A stretch of 62,968 nt of DNA from Pseudanabaena sp. M085S1SP2A07QC (GTDB taxonomy: Bacteria > Cyanobacteriota > Cyanobacteriia > Pseudanabaenales > Pseudanabaenaceae). Within the stretch, counting starts at the first letter, position 1, and each line of letters begins with the position of its first letter. The notes under the pieces were generated by a model that was given only the letters and a program-made list of their open reading frames with translations, was not told where the DNA came from and ran no database searches. The stretch is from assembly GCA_020404895.1 (NCBI GenBank), contig JADBWK010000029.1:1-62968 (forward strand), given 5' to 3'. Of the stretch, positions 9,170 to 18,233 are shown piece by piece. A program made the position numbers and the translations under genes.

Positions 9170-9943
9170 TTGGCTCGATTAGTATTCGGAGATATTCATG
9201 GTCAGTTTGATGGCTTAATGAAGTTAATTGACTTCATTAAGTGTAGTTCTAGTGACAAATTGTTCTTTTTGGGCGACTTGATCGATCGCGGCGAGCGCAG
9301 TGCTGACGTTGTGAAATGGGTAATAGACAATGGTCATACTTGCCTCAAAGGAAATCATGAGCAAATGTGTCTTGATGCTTTTAGCAGTAATGAAGCATCA
9401 TTAATCTGGAAAGGTTGGTTACTAAATGGCGGTGCTAACACTCTGACAAGCTATGGAGAAGGACGTTTACCAGAAGCACATCTAGAGTGGATGAAGCAAT
9501 TACCGCTTTATATGGATTTAGGCGATGTATGGCTAGTCCATGCAGGTTTAAATCCTAATTTACCGATTGAATTACAGGGCGCAGCTGAATTTTGTTGGAT
9601 TCGTGAAGAATTTCATAGTGCTACCGAGCCTTTCTTTGAAGACAAAATTATTATTACTGGACATACAATCACCTTTGTGTTCCCGGGAGTAAAGCCAGGG
9701 AATTTGGTATTTGGTAAGGGCTGGCTTGATATTGATACTGGTGGATACCATCCTAAGAGTGGTTGGTTGTCGGCATTGGATATCGATTCGGCAACAGTGT
9801 ATCAGTGCAATACTTTTACCAATGAGTTAAGGGTAAATTCCCTCTCAGATATCACAACTGTGATTGAGCCAATGCCGACGCGATCGCAAAGATTAAAAAT
9901 TGGCAAGACCAATGCTACAAAACGAAGATGGTCTTGGGTATAA
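9170..9943 (+). CDS. PPP-family metallophosphatase
   Basis: Two-metal phosphoesterase of the Ser/Thr protein phosphatase / ApaH superfamily. All family motifs are present: GDIHG (Asp8, His10), GDLIDRG (Asp36, Asp39), GNHE (Asn62-His63-Glu64), plus later His ligands (VHAG, GHT). The 257 residues fit bacterial protein phosphatases of the PrpA/PrpE type or symmetrical Ap4A hydrolases; sequence alone does not decide between protein and dinucleotide substrates. The start is TTG, preceded by a GGGGTGAG-like ribosome site; no in-frame ATG exists upstream. Its stop is inside a palindrome shared with the convergent gene. Confidence 0.85.
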   Translation: MARLVFGDIHGQFDGLMKLIDFIKCSSSDKLFFLGDLIDRGERSADVVKWVIDNGHTCLKGNHEQMCLDAFSSNEASLIWKGWLLNGGANTLTSYGEGRLPEAHLEWMKQLPLYMDLGDVWLVHAGLNPNLPIELQGAAEFCWIREEFHSATEPFFEDKIIITGHTITFVFPGVKPGNLVFGKGWLDIDTGGYHPKSGWLSALDIDSATVYQCNTFTNELRVNSLSDITTVIEPMPTRSQRLKIGKTNATKRRWSWV

Positions 9944-9984
9944 CAAATGCGCTGCCACCCGAAGGGCAGCCGCGCATTTGTTAT
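9940..9984. terminator. Shared bidirectional hairpin
   Basis: ATAACAAATGCG...CGCATTTGTTAT arms with a GCTGCC/GGCAGC inner stem. The stop codons of the two convergent genes (TAA at 9941-9943 and the complement of TTA at 9981-9983) both lie in the arms, so one palindrome provides both gene ends. Confidence 0.75.
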
Positions 9985-10835
9985 GGAGACAATATAACTT
10001 GATACAAATCAGGGCGACGATCGCGAAAAAATCCAAATGAAGCCCGATTAAGTCGAACTAGATCGAGATCAAAACTGGCTAAAATTACACCTTCCTCGGT
10101 GTCATGTAACTCTGCAACCTTATCGCCGCGATGGTTAGCTATAAAGGAATGACCATAAAAAGTTTGATTTCCCTCTAAGCCGATCCGATTTGCTGCTGCC
10201 ACAGGGATCACATTACTAACGGCATGACCAATCATGGCGCGTTGCCAAGGATCTTTGGTATTTAGATTTGGCTCCTCTGGCTCAGAGCCGATCGCAGTTG
10301 GGAATAGCAAAATTTCGGCTCCCATCAGTACCATCGCTCTGGCACATTCAGGAAACCACTGATCCCAACATATGCCCACGCCAATTTTGCCAAAAGCAGT
10401 GTCCCAAACTTTAAAGCCTGTGTCGCCACCACGGAAATAGAATTTTTCTTCATAGCCAGGTCCATCGGGAATATGGCTTTTGCGATAGACTCCTAGCAAT
10501 GAGCCATCAGCATCAACCATAGCAAGACTGTTGTAATAGACTTGTCCTGACTTCTCGAAAAATGAAACAGGAATTACCACATTTAGTTCTTGAGCCAGCT
10601 TTTGAAAATGTGCAATCGTCGGATGATTTTCCACAGGTTGCGCCCAATCAAAAAAGAGATCGCGCTCTTCTCGACAAAAATAAGGGCTTTCAAATAATTC
10701 TGGTGGCAAAATCACCTGTGCGCCCTGATGAGCTGCTTTGCTAACTAAGTCAGAGATCTTAGCAACATTAGTAACTACATCAGCATTGAGAGATGCTTGA
10801 ATAACAGCGATCGTGACAGTTTTAGAAGATGACAT
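9981..10835 (-). CDS. aguB: N-carbamoylputrescine amidase
   Basis: Nitrilase-superfamily amidohydrolase that converts N-carbamoylputrescine to putrescine, CO2 and ammonia, the last step of the agmatine route to polyamines. The catalytic triad is visible: Glu46 (LPPELFES), Lys119 (YRKSHIPDGPGYEEK) and Cys156 (GICWDQWFPE). The HIPDGPGYEEKFYF segment and the 284-residue length are characteristic of AguB rather than general nitrilases. No agmatine deiminase gene is in the window. It is convergent with the upstream phosphatase. Confidence 0.92.
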   Translation of the reverse strand: MSSSKTVTIAVIQASLNADVVTNVAKISDLVSKAAHQGAQVILPPELFESPYFCREERDLFFDWAQPVENHPTIAHFQKLAQELNVVIPVSFFEKSGQVYYNSLAMVDADGSLLGVYRKSHIPDGPGYEEKFYFRGGDTGFKVWDTAFGKIGVGICWDQWFPECARAMVLMGAEILLFPTAIGSEPEEPNLNTKDPWQRAMIGHAVSNVIPVAAANRIGLEGNQTFYGHSFIANHRGDKVAELHDTEEGVILASFDLDLVRLNRASFGFFRDRRPDLYQVILSP

Positions 10836-10885
10836 CAGGATATTAGAATAGAAACGTTAAAATGGAGTTACATAACTGTTGCGCT

Positions 10886-10918
10886 AGCGTGAGGCGGCGC
10901 GTAGCGCCGCCTCACGCT
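10886..10918. repeat. Palindrome
   Basis: Perfect 15-bp GC-rich arms (AGCGTGAGGCGGCGC) with a 3-base loop (GTA), between the divergent aguB and yidD genes. Confidence 0.7.
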
Positions 10919-10977
10919 TCTTTGGGGTTGGGTGGCGACAGCTTTATCAATAGCCTAGCGCAGTCACGAAAACATTC

Positions 10978-11226
10978 ATGAAACAACTTGTTATTTTATT
11001 GATTCAGTTTTATCGATTATTTATTTCACCATTATTTCCACCGAGGTGTCGATTTCAACCTACTTGCTCGCAATATGCTTTGACAGCGATCGATCGCTTT
11101 GGTTTATTCAAAGGAGGGAAGTTAGCTGTTAAACGAATTTGTAGTTGCCATCCTTGGAATATTGGTGGATACGATCCTGTGCCAGAACTGCTAGTTCATC
11201 AAGATGAGCCAACATCATTGCCTTGA
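10978..11226 (+). CDS. yidD: YidD, membrane protein insertion efficiency factor
   Basis: Small membrane-associated protein that assists YidC/Oxa1-dependent insertion. The 82 residues show the whole family signature: an amphipathic N-terminus with YRLFISP, then [15 protein letters not shown] with three conserved Cys, [18 protein letters not shown] near the end. Its last codons overlap the 3' end of the convergent ComFB gene by 12 bp. It is away from rnpA/yidC here. Confidence 0.95.
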   Translation: MKQLVILLIQFYRLFISPLFPPRCRFQPTCSQYALTAIDRFGLFKGGKLAVKRICSCHPWNIGGYDPVPELLVHQDEPTSLP

Positions 11227-12315
11227 TGCAGATTGACATAACAATAAATCTTGCACAATCTCCACAATATTATGCAGAGTAATGTCGTCGCGTCTTAAAT
11301 AAGTGCGCAAATCTAAAATTGCATGTTCATATTCCTGATTAAAGCGATAGGCTACTATTGGTTGCAACTCTGTATGCGGATTCTTTAGGACTTTCATGAT
11401 GCCAGTCCGCACATTGCCAATTAGTTCGCGAGAAAGCTCAGAAACAGCTTTTTGTCTTAAGTTGCGAAACCCGCGCACACTCGTAGCATACATTGCTGGC
11501 AATCGATTGAGTGCATAGGCAGCCACCTCACCTTTGTTAAATTGCTGACTTATTTCGGGTGTAGCTTTCTCGATTATTTGAAACACAAGATGTTCTAGTA
11601 CATTTACTATTCCTAATTCAGCTCCCAACGTATAGGCTTCTAAGGCTCTATATTCCATTTCTAAGGCATCCTTAGCCCGGGTATCACTAGACCATGAATC
11701 CTCGGAGGTTTTTAGATGAGAGTCCCAAGCTTTTTGCTGTTCTAGTGCAAAGGCTTCTTGCTGCTTTTGAACTCGCTGCTTTTGCATAAACCGTTTTGAA
11801 CTAGAAAGAATTGTGCGGTGCTGATGATTTAAATCATTAACATCTTGTAATCGAGTTTCTTCAATATCTTGAATTACTGTTTGATCCTCTAAATTATTAA
11901 TTTGGCTAAAGCGCGAACATTGATCAGACAGATTCCTAACAATGATGGGGACATCTCGCCATCGTAAATGTTGGCGTTTGAGTAGTTGGTTGAGTTGGTG
12001 TAATACCCCTGCATTATTTAGAAATAAGTGCTTAGGTAAAGGCGTAGTATCACGCAACGGGTCGCCCAATAAATTAGCTTTAATGCCACGATTGATTGTT
12101 TGAGATATTTGTGGATATAGTTTAATTAAAGAATAGTCATATTGATATTTCCAGCCAATCATTGACGTGGCAAATAATGGAGGTAGTCGATTAAGTGTAT
12201 AGGCTACAGCTTCTTCAACTTTAACTTTTGGTTGTAGCTGTGGGCGTAGTTGTTGGATTTGAATTCTAACTTCTTTAACAACTATCTCTTCTAAGACATT
12301 GATAAATATATACAT
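11215..12315 (-). CDS. Tandem ComFB-domain protein
   Basis: Two copies of the late-competence ComFB fold in one 366-residue chain. Repeat 1 covers about residues 5-95 ([31 protein letters not shown]) and repeat 2 about residues 235-365 ([28 protein letters not shown]), joined by a Gln-rich, coiled-coil-like linker. Single-domain cyanobacterial ComFB binds cyclic di-GMP and affects pili and natural competence; whether both domains here bind the messenger is inference. The gene is convergent with yidD (12-bp overlap). Confidence 0.8.
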   Translation of the reverse strand: MYIFINVLEEIVVKEVRIQIQQLRPQLQPKVKVEEAVAYTLNRLPPLFATSMIGWKYQYDYSLIKLYPQISQTINRGIKANLLGDPLRDTTPLPKHLFLNNAGVLHQLNQLLKRQHLRWRDVPIIVRNLSDQCSRFSQINNLEDQTVIQDIEETRLQDVNDLNHQHRTILSSSKRFMQKQRVQKQQEAFALEQQKAWDSHLKTSEDSWSSDTRAKDALEMEYRALEAYTLGAELGIVNVLEHLVFQIIEKATPEISQQFNKGEVAAYALNRLPAMYATSVRGFRNLRQKAVSELSRELIGNVRTGIMKVLKNPHTELQPIVAYRFNQEYEHAILDLRTYLRRDDITLHNIVEIVQDLLLCQSASRQ

Positions 12316-12341
12316 AACGCGATGTGCAACTAAGAAACAGC

Positions 12342-12382
12342 AAAAAGAGAAAGGTGGCGCAATGCGCCGCCTTTCTCTTTTT
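12342..12382. repeat. Hairpin
   Basis: AAAAAGAGAAAGG-GGCGC arms with a short loop, upstream of the ComFB start and after the next gene; first of three hairpins in a 290-bp spacer. Confidence 0.65.
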
Positions 12383-12470
12383 AGTATAGTTACTTATTGA
12401 AAAAGAAGGGAGGCTGCCACTCATTTTTTAGGTTGTATATCCTACAGCTTTAACAAAGACTGGCGACAGC

Positions 12471-12557
12471 TACTCCCTTCCCACCAAAGAAATAGCCATA
12501 TAAAACCAAGAATTAGCGTTGCGGCGCTTCGCGCCGCAACGCTAATTCTTCACTGGA
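12471..12557. repeat. Dispersed 87-bp palindromic repeat, copy A
   Basis: Conserved left part (ACTCCCTTCCCACC then AAAGAAATAGCCATATAAAA), then a perfect palindrome AGAATTAGCGTTGCGGCGC-TTC-complement, then CACTGG. A near-identical copy is at 50426-50513, where the inner arms differ by paired changes (TAGCG to TAGACG with the matching change opposite). Confidence 0.85.
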
Positions 12558-12571
12558 AAGGGAGTATAAAA

Positions 12572-12606
12572 TATAAGGAAGGGAGTCTACGACTCCCTTC
12601 CTTATA
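12572..12606. terminator. Hairpin after the response regulator gene
   Basis: TATAAGGAAGGGAGTC and its perfect complement around TAC, abutting the regulator's stop at 12608. Likely its terminator. Confidence 0.7.
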
Positions 12607-12607
12607 T

Positions 12608-13336
12608 TTACCCTAAACGATAGCCGAATCCTCTGACAGTAACAATATGCTTAGGATCACTAGGATCAACTTCGATTTTTTCACGCAGCCAACGAATATG
12701 CACATCGACAGTTTTGCTATCACCAACGAAATCTACACCCCAGACTTTTTCTAGCAGTTGCTCCCTTGACCAGACGCGGCGCGGATGACTCATAAATAGA
12801 TCGAGCAACCGAAATTCTTTGGGAGAAAGATTGATTTCCGTTTCGTTGATCGTAACCCGACACTCATCGGGATACATAATGATATCGCCAAACTTATAAA
12901 CCGTGGCATTAGTTGCTACAAAGTCACGACGGCTTCGGCGTAGCAAAGCGCGGCAACGGGCTACGAGTTCTCTCATTCCAAAAGGCTTACTGAGATAATC
13001 ATCGGCTCCAACCTCTAAACCGACAATCCGATCAGATTCATTACCCCTAGCACTAATCATCAATACAGGAACATTATTGCCTTCGTGACGCAAAATGCGG
13101 CAGAAGTCTAATCCATTTATTGATGGCAACATCACATCCAAAATCACTAAATCCAGTCTTGCCGCAGTCTTCGCAACTTGCAAAGCACTGTAACCATCTT
13201 CAGCCAGTAAAACACTGTAACCTTCTTCACGCAAAGATAATGCGATCGCCTCTTGAATAATCGCTTCGTCCTCCACTACTAAGACACAACCGAGAGTATT
13301 TTTAGGAGTCGCGGGAGCTTGTTCTGTTAAGAGCAT
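12608..13336 (-). CDS. OmpR/PhoB-family response regulator
   Basis: Two-component DNA-binding regulator. Receiver domain: acidic pocket VEDE (residues 21-24), phospho-acceptor Asp67 (VILDVML), switch Lys117 (SKPFG). C-terminal winged helix (about 145-242) with NLSPKEFRLLDLF, RVWSREQLLEKVWG, DSKTVDVHIRWLREK and TVRGFGYRLG. This C-terminus and the IVGLEVGADDYLSKPFGMRELVARCRALLRRS region resemble cyanobacterial SphR (phosphate) and NblR (phycobilisome degradation); I cannot separate these by eye, so no symbol is given. No sensor kinase gene is adjacent. Confidence 0.88.
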   Translation of the reverse strand: MLLTEQAPATPKNTLGCVLVVEDEAIIQEAIALSLREEGYSVLLAEDGYSALQVAKTAARLDLVILDVMLPSINGLDFCRILRHEGNNVPVLMISARGNESDRIVGLEVGADDYLSKPFGMRELVARCRALLRRSRRDFVATNATVYKFGDIIMYPDECRVTINETEINLSPKEFRLLDLFMSHPRRVWSREQLLEKVWGVDFVGDSKTVDVHIRWLREKIEVDPSDPKHIVTVRGFGYRLG

Positions 13337-13404
13337 AAAAAAGTTTTATTAGGTTGGTCTAACCGTATCCAATTTTACATTGATTACAAACTAATTATGT
13401 AGTC

Positions 13405-13449
13405 AGGTTTGAATTTTGTTGCGCCTTAGGCACAGCAAAATTCAAACTT
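13405..13449. terminator. Hairpin after the oxidoreductase gene
   Basis: GTTTGAATTTTG/CAAAATTCAAAC arms with a TTGCGCC/GGCACAG-like inner stem, just 3' of the oxidoreductase stop (13452). Confidence 0.6.
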
Positions 13450-13451
13450 AA

Positions 13452-14954
13452 TTATGGCAGTGAGAAATTAGGAATCAAGGATTTTGCTATATTTCTTAGG
13501 GTTTGATTGAGCGATCGCGCAATCTGGATATGAGGTTCATCGGATTCAATCGGCAAAATCTGAGTCATGTTGCCATGACTAAATTGTTGAATGACTAGAT
13601 TTGCTGCTTCTAAACCTGTGACATAGGCTTTTTCCTGTGACCATGAGCCGTGATTGGTAATTACCCAATCCCCACTCATATATAAATTTGGGAAACTGGT
13701 AATGGCTCTAAGCAAATGCTGATAACTGCCAGGGGCAAAATGGGTCACTGCACGAGGCAACCGAATTACACTGCTATCGATAACTTTAGCTGCTTCAAAT
13801 TCTGGTAAACAGGAAACAAGATATTTCTGGACGATCGCCACAATTTCTTGATTATCGAGGGGCAAGAATTGATTTGCATGATAAAAATCGACTTCGATCA
13901 CAGAGCCTGTCTCATCAGCATATTCATCATGTAGCGCATTGAGATCAAAAAATGTCCAGCCTGTAGTCACATCAAAGCCAAAGCAGGCATTAGATGGACG
14001 GGGAATCTTGATTTTGCGATCGAACCATAGCCTTACCGCCAATACATCGATCGCACCTAAGTTCATCAAGTTACGAAATTCTCTACGTTTTTGTAAAGCA
14101 GGGCTACTAGAGACAATTTTCTGCATTCCCGAAATGCCTACTGAAAAAATTACAGCATCGGCTTCAAAGCTTTCATCGCCACAAATTACTCCCGTAACTT
14201 TGCCAGAATCATTAACTTGCACATCACTAACACGTCGCTCGGTGAGGATTTTGCCGCCAAGATCTTTAATGCGATCGCACCAAGGTTTAAAGATCTTTTC
14301 GCCGACAGTGCCGCGACACCAAACCACATCAAAATCTGCTTGATGCGCCAAGATGAAGTAATACAGCATTCCCAAAGCTGCCGCCGCCGAGCATTGTTCC
14401 CCAGGGGCAAAGAGTCCGACTAACAGCATTGGCTCAAAGGATTCACGATAAAGTCGTTCCGATACGCCATATTGACGGAATAGTTCGCGGGCAGTGATAC
14501 CGTCGTAACGCTTCCATGCATCGTCGGAATTATCAAAATCTACAACTGCATACATTAGAGGTAATGCTGACAGGCGATCGCTTAATGGCAATCTTTTAAA
14601 CTGCGTATAAGCAAATGTGCCAAGGGGTGAAGGCAAGCGCGGCAAGTCTTGAAAAATTGGGGATTCAACTTCTAAACCTGCGGGAGAATATTGAGCTGAT
14701 CGCGTCCAATCCGTAAATGGATCAAGCTCTAATTCTTTAACTAAGGAAAAAATATTGCAGTAGGGATACCAAAAGCCATGAATGCCAGCTTCAACGGATT
14801 TTCCCCCTTGTGTTTTCCAACCTGCAACTAGTCCACCTGCTTGGGCTCCCGCCTCTAGAAGGGTTACGTCATATCCTTGTTTTGTGAGTTGATAGGTCGC
14901 ACCTAGTCCCGCCCAACCTGCACCAACTACGATTACTTTTGGCTTTTCTGTCAT
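13452..14954 (-). CDS. FAD-dependent carotenoid-desaturase-like oxidoreductase
   Basis: Flavin-binding amine-oxidase/phytoene-desaturase superfamily member of 500 residues. The N-terminus carries the Rossmann FAD motif VVGAGWAGLGATYQL followed by the E-R-like VTLLEAGAQAGG. The segment EAGIHGFWYPYCNIFSLVKEL resembles the zeta-carotene desaturase and CrtU/CruE region, and the C-terminal MSGDWV...GSWSQEKAYVTGLEAAN is the second FAD-contact motif of this family. The exact substrate (a carotene or another polyprenoid) is not readable from sequence. It is monocistronic with hairpins on both sides. Confidence 0.8.
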   Translation of the reverse strand: MTEKPKVIVVGAGWAGLGATYQLTKQGYDVTLLEAGAQAGGLVAGWKTQGGKSVEAGIHGFWYPYCNIFSLVKELELDPFTDWTRSAQYSPAGLEVESPIFQDLPRLPSPLGTFAYTQFKRLPLSDRLSALPLMYAVVDFDNSDDAWKRYDGITARELFRQYGVSERLYRESFEPMLLVGLFAPGEQCSAAAALGMLYYFILAHQADFDVVWCRGTVGEKIFKPWCDRIKDLGGKILTERRVSDVQVNDSGKVTGVICGDESFEADAVIFSVGISGMQKIVSSSPALQKRREFRNLMNLGAIDVLAVRLWFDRKIKIPRPSNACFGFDVTTGWTFFDLNALHDEYADETGSVIEVDFYHANQFLPLDNQEIVAIVQKYLVSCLPEFEAAKVIDSSVIRLPRAVTHFAPGSYQHLLRAITSFPNLYMSGDWVITNHGSWSQEKAYVTGLEAANLVIQQFSHGNMTQILPIESDEPHIQIARSLNQTLRNIAKSLIPNFSLP

Positions 14955-14984
14955 TTTTTATCTGAATAGCAATTTGATTTGGTA

Positions 14985-15013
14985 AAACAAACCTCGCTAT
15001 GCAAGGTTTGTTT
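14985..15013. repeat. Short palindrome
   Basis: AAACAAACCT / AGGTTTGTTT 10-bp arms, 9-base loop, between the PHP gene stop and the oxidoreductase start. Confidence 0.6.
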
Positions 15014-15023
15014 GATCGAAAAT

Positions 15024-15722
15024 CTAGAGTCTTTTACTAATTTTAAACCCGTGGGAATCTGTCCCACAGGTATGCATTAACCCGTAGGACTCGGCAAGAT
15101 GGCGAATTTCTTCCGTTTGGCGTGGACTTGGTTTCCAAGGGTCGCTATTGTCATAGCCATAGTAAGTTTCAATGCCATCAATCCCCAAAGCGGCGGCTGC
15201 GGGGATCAGGTCTTCAGGCGATCGCCGATATCTGGCAGGGTGAGCTAATACTGCTAAACCTCCAGCCAAATGCATTGCCTTAATTACACTAATTGCTTGA
15301 TAGTCTAAACCTGCGGTAGTTTTACCCTGCAAATAGGGAAGCATCGCCTTATGTTCGGGATCAAACCCATAGCCCAGAATATGCACTTGTGTAAAAATTA
15401 GGCTGGCATTTACCTCAATACCGGACCAAAGTGTTGGCAAAGACTGAGGATCGCTAGATTGACCGATTGATCGCTCAAGATATTTTTTGGCAATGTAATA
15501 TCCTGCGATCGCATGGTGATCGGTAATGGCAAGATCAGAGACCCGTAAAGCGATCGCCTGCTGAATCAAATCCACTGGCTGCATTTTTCCGTCAGAATGC
15601 ACCGTATGCAGATGAAAATTCAGCCTATGCGGACAGCTCATGGCATCAACGGACGCAAAAATATTTCGCAGCCTTTTAGTTGAGCTCGACTCTGATATCA
15701 ACAGGGGAGTTTGAATCACCAT
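15024..15722 (-). CDS. PHP-domain metal-dependent phosphoesterase
   Basis: 232-residue PHP protein, a trinuclear-metal phosphoesterase fold found in histidinol phosphatases, polymerase exonuclease domains and 3',5'-nucleoside bisphosphate phosphatases. Visible metal ligands: FHLHTVHSDG (HxH), ITDHHAI, GIEV, VLAHPARY and the C-terminal GTDSHG. Size and the CGTDSHG ending fit the YciV/RNase AM-like single-domain group. The extreme N-terminus (about 25 residues) is variable. Substrate is unknown. Confidence 0.87.
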   Translation of the reverse strand: MVIQTPLLISESSSTKRLRNIFASVDAMSCPHRLNFHLHTVHSDGKMQPVDLIQQAIALRVSDLAITDHHAIAGYYIAKKYLERSIGQSSDPQSLPTLWSGIEVNASLIFTQVHILGYGFDPEHKAMLPYLQGKTTAGLDYQAISVIKAMHLAGGLAVLAHPARYRRSPEDLIPAAAALGIDGIETYYGYDNSDPWKPSPRQTEEIRHLAESYGLMHTCGTDSHGFKISKRL

Positions 15723-16088
15723 GGCAAATCTCTACATAAGCAAATCTTTAACAATTCTTAATTTCTTAATCACAATTTTACCTAGATAAGGGCAAGCATC
15801 TTAACTTTTATCGAAACAAGTTCTCAAGCTTAGCCCACTCGCAAGCAAATTATATTTACCTAATAATTGCTTAAATTATTGCTAAGTACATCAACACAAT
15901 TAAAAAAACAGAGATCAAATCTGCATAGCACGCGCAGCGTGCTGTGCAGATTTATAAGGGTTGAATTTAATTGTGTTAGCTACTTATCAAAAAAGATAGC
16001 AATGCTAAAACAGCCAGTTAATGAAATAAGTCTAAGAGAATATTGGGTTCGTTAATACGACCCAAACAGCAAACATATCTACAAAAAT
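15723..16088. other. Spacer with nested hairpin
   Basis: 366 bp with no convincing gene. It contains a two-tier inverted repeat: outer arms AACACAATTAAA/TTTAATTGTGTT (about 15893-15981) and an inner hairpin AAATCTGCATAGCACGC with its near complement (about 15919-15955). A 62-codon plus-strand frame crossing it looks spurious. Confidence 0.5.
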
Positions 16089-16313
16089 TTAGGCTGATTG
16101 ATCGAACTGAACTTGCTCTATCTCATTACAGTCAAGATTTTGCTCAGATGTCTCGTAATAATTAGGTAATAACTGACGAGTTTCGACTTTCCCTAAATTC
16201 GACTCAATTTCGGCAGTAATTGCCAAACATTCACTACCAGTGATATCAATCGCTCGTTCAACGATTTTTCCATCTTTCCCGATTAAGTACTCGATACGTT
16301 GATACTGCAACAT
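16089..16313 (-). CDS. DUF2997 small protein
   Basis: 74-residue conserved protein. The start (YQRIEYLIGKDGKIVERAIDITGSECLAIT) matches the DUF2997 pattern: a short beta-rich segment with RIEY, GKI/V, and a conserved G-x-x-C. In cyanobacteria and plastid-related genomes DUF2997 genes often accompany a Ycf35/DUF1257 gene, which is not present here. Function unknown. Hairpin-rich spacers flank it. Confidence 0.75.
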   Translation of the reverse strand: MLQYQRIEYLIGKDGKIVERAIDITGSECLAITAEIESNLGKVETRQLLPNYYETSEQNLDCNEIEQVQFDQSA

Positions 16314-16379
16314 GATGTATTAATTTTTCTCAACAATAACAATTACTAATATTCTAGCGTCTCTATATCCAAAATTGCA

Positions 16380-16414
16380 AAATGAAAAATGGCGCAAAGC
16401 GCCATTCTTCATTT
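16380..16414. repeat. Hairpin
   Basis: AAATGAAAAATGGCGC-AAA-GCGCCATTCTTCATTT: near-perfect 16-bp arms with an AAA loop. Confidence 0.7.
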
Positions 16415-16444
16415 CTAAGTAGACACGCTTAATTAAAATTACAC

Positions 16445-16497
16445 ACCCAAACCCTTAAGGTTGCTCCCCGCAGGGGAGCAACCTTAAGGGTTTGGGT
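16445..16497. terminator. 53-bp perfect palindrome
   Basis: 25-bp perfect arms beginning ACCCAAACCCTTAAGG and loop GCA, 21 bp before the stop of the next gene. The segment after it (GGGTTTGG-TAATTTATTCTG-ACAG) recurs at about 29729-29755, so the flank is shared with another copy. Confidence 0.8.
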
Positions 16498-16517
16498 AAT
16501 TTATTCTGCACAGCTAC

Positions 16518-17141
16518 TTACTTAACTAGCTGACCGAGAAATTTTAAAATTTGGAGCACTACATATAAATGATTTTCCGATTCTGACAATGAAAAAACTT
16601 TGGATAATGTATAAGTTGGATCAGTTTCAGAATCTAGTTTGATAAAGCGAAACTCTCGTCCATTGGTGATTAGTCCAAATCTTGGTTGAGTGTGGTTAGG
16701 ACTAGCAATCATATAAGTCAAAGCTTGCGGCAACGCAACCATCACGTCATATTGAATGCTTTTGGCTTCGATCACCAATACCCAGATTGCCTGTTGTAAA
16801 ACTAAGATATCTATCTGCCCCCGCACCACTTCTGCTCCATCCTGAGATACTAACTCTATAGACTCTTCTAAAGTTGTATAAAAAGGTGGATCATAAAAAC
16901 CTGCTAGGGATAGTAATGGCGACAAAGTAACCATCTTGACAGTTACTTCTAGCAGTGGACGATCGGCGAGATAAAGGTATTGTTGCCTCACGCGATCCAA
17001 TTGTTGTTTCTCAAATTCACTAAGCTCAGGAGCCGCACCTAATAAATCAATAAAAAAAGAATCGTTTCTATTTTGCTGTAAGTGAAACTTGCTTTTGACA
17101 TCATATAAGCTGAGTCTTGAAGCTTGTAGAGTTTGAACCAT
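16518..17141 (-). CDS. PD-(D/E)XK nuclease-like protein (HsdR N-terminal type)
   Basis: 207-residue stand-alone protein resembling the N-terminal nuclease fold of type I restriction R subunits, common in cyanobacteria. The catalytic core is visible as GQIDILVLQQAIWVLVIEAKS: Asp, then Glu-x-Lys on the next strand. The ATG at 17139-17141 is chosen because AAGGAG sits 9 bases upstream; a longer frame begins 14 codons earlier. No methylase or specificity subunit is adjacent, so a restriction role is not supported; nucleic-acid cleavage in general is possible. Confidence 0.7.
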   Translation of the reverse strand: MVQTLQASRLSLYDVKSKFHLQQNRNDSFFIDLLGAAPELSEFEKQQLDRVRQQYLYLADRPLLEVTVKMVTLSPLLSLAGFYDPPFYTTLEESIELVSQDGAEVVRGQIDILVLQQAIWVLVIEAKSIQYDVMVALPQALTYMIASPNHTQPRFGLITNGREFRFIKLDSETDPTYTLSKVFSLSESENHLYVVLQILKFLGQLVK

Positions 17142-17189
17142 AGCTTTTTTCTCCTTTTTATTGACCAATTGATTAGATCGCAACGTTGA

Positions 17190-18233
17190 TTATCGCTCAG
17201 TTTCTAAAACCTTGCTAACCGATGTGCCATCTACCGCAGTGCCAAAATACCAAAGCGAAGCAGCCGCCTCAGCACGAGTGACGGGCTTTTGGGGTTGCAA
17301 TAATGTCGTAAATCCAAAGCTGCGACGAATGTTAGAAATATCCCGCAGTTGAGCATCAGCAAAGATTGCACTTAGAGCTTTTTCACTAATGCGATCGCTA
17401 TCTTTAAATCCCCAAGATTGGCTAACTGTATCTAATGTGGCATTGGGCAAAGGCTGTCTGAGATCAAGCGGAATCTTCCACTGCACAAGTTCTTCGCGCA
17501 ATAGGGGATCATTGGGACGAAAGGGATCGCCTGTGCCGCCGATTAGTCCTGCATTAGCCAAACCTTGAATAAGTGCAAAATCAGGATGGCTTTGGGGAAT
17601 ATCGGGGAAGCTGACGCTATCGGTTGGTTGAGCAAGTCGAATTTGGCGGCTAGGTTGATTTTTATAAAGTCGATTATTGGTTTCTAATAGCCATCGTGCA
17701 TATTCGCGCCGTGCAACTAATATATTTGGTTTAAACTCTTGCCCTATTTTTGGTGTGATCGTTCCTAATCTGTTTAAGTCCTTTATCCAAGCTTTGAGAG
17801 GAGCAGGTGCTGTTTCTAGATCGCTAAATTCACCAGTTTGAGGCTGAGAATTCGTAAAGTTTATAGAAAAAAGTTCTTTGAGAGATTTCTTCTCTGAGGT
17901 TGACTCCTTGGGCAAGGACTGTAGAGCGATCGCTTTCATTTGAGTAGATAAGCGATCGCTATTAACAGAATTAACGGAACTAGTAGGAGAATTGGTTGAT
18001 TTGGCTTCAGGCTTTGAAACTGGGCTTGAGCTGATAGGAGTTGTGGCAAGTGGGGGCGGTTGATTGGGCTTTTCGGCGATCGCATCAGAAGAAGATGGAC
18101 TAGCGGGAGCGATCGCATTTTCCAATGAGCTGCCAATATTTGAACCTTGGCAAGCCGTGAGGAAATAAGTGGTAAGACCGAGCATCAAAAAATTGAAAGT
18201 TTTAGCAATTAACCGAGATTTGAACTTCATCAA
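17190..18233 (-). CDS. SLH-domain lipoprotein
   Basis: 347-residue exported protein. N-terminal signal with lipobox LTAC (Cys about residue 28), then a low-complexity Pro/Ser/Thr linker, then S-layer-homology-like segments in the C-terminal half (e.g. FPDIPQSHPDFALIQGLANAGLIGG, FRPNDPLLREELVQW, PVTRAEAAASLW). SLH modules bind secondary cell-wall polymers or peptidoglycan, so the protein is probably anchored in a membrane and touches the wall. It overlaps the upstream DUF29 gene by 4 bp (ATGA), indicating translational coupling. Confidence 0.82.
   Translation of the reverse strand: MMKFKSRLIAKTFNFLMLGLTTYFLTACQGSNIGSSLENAIAPASPSSSDAIAEKPNQPPPLATTPISSSPVSKPEAKSTNSPTSSVNSVNSDRLSTQMKAIALQSLPKESTSEKKSLKELFSINFTNSQPQTGEFSDLETAPAPLKAWIKDLNRLGTITPKIGQEFKPNILVARREYARWLLETNNRLYKNQPSRQIRLAQPTDSVSFPDIPQSHPDFALIQGLANAGLIGGTGDPFRPNDPLLREELVQWKIPLDLRQPLPNATLDTVSQSWGFKDSDRISEKALSAIFADAQLRDISNIRRSFGFTTLLQPQKPVTRAEAAASLWYFGTAVDGTSVSKVLETER

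Noticed and set aside
15867-16055. 62-codon plus-strand frame
   Set aside because: It is produced by a nested hairpin in a spacer and has no recognisable motif.
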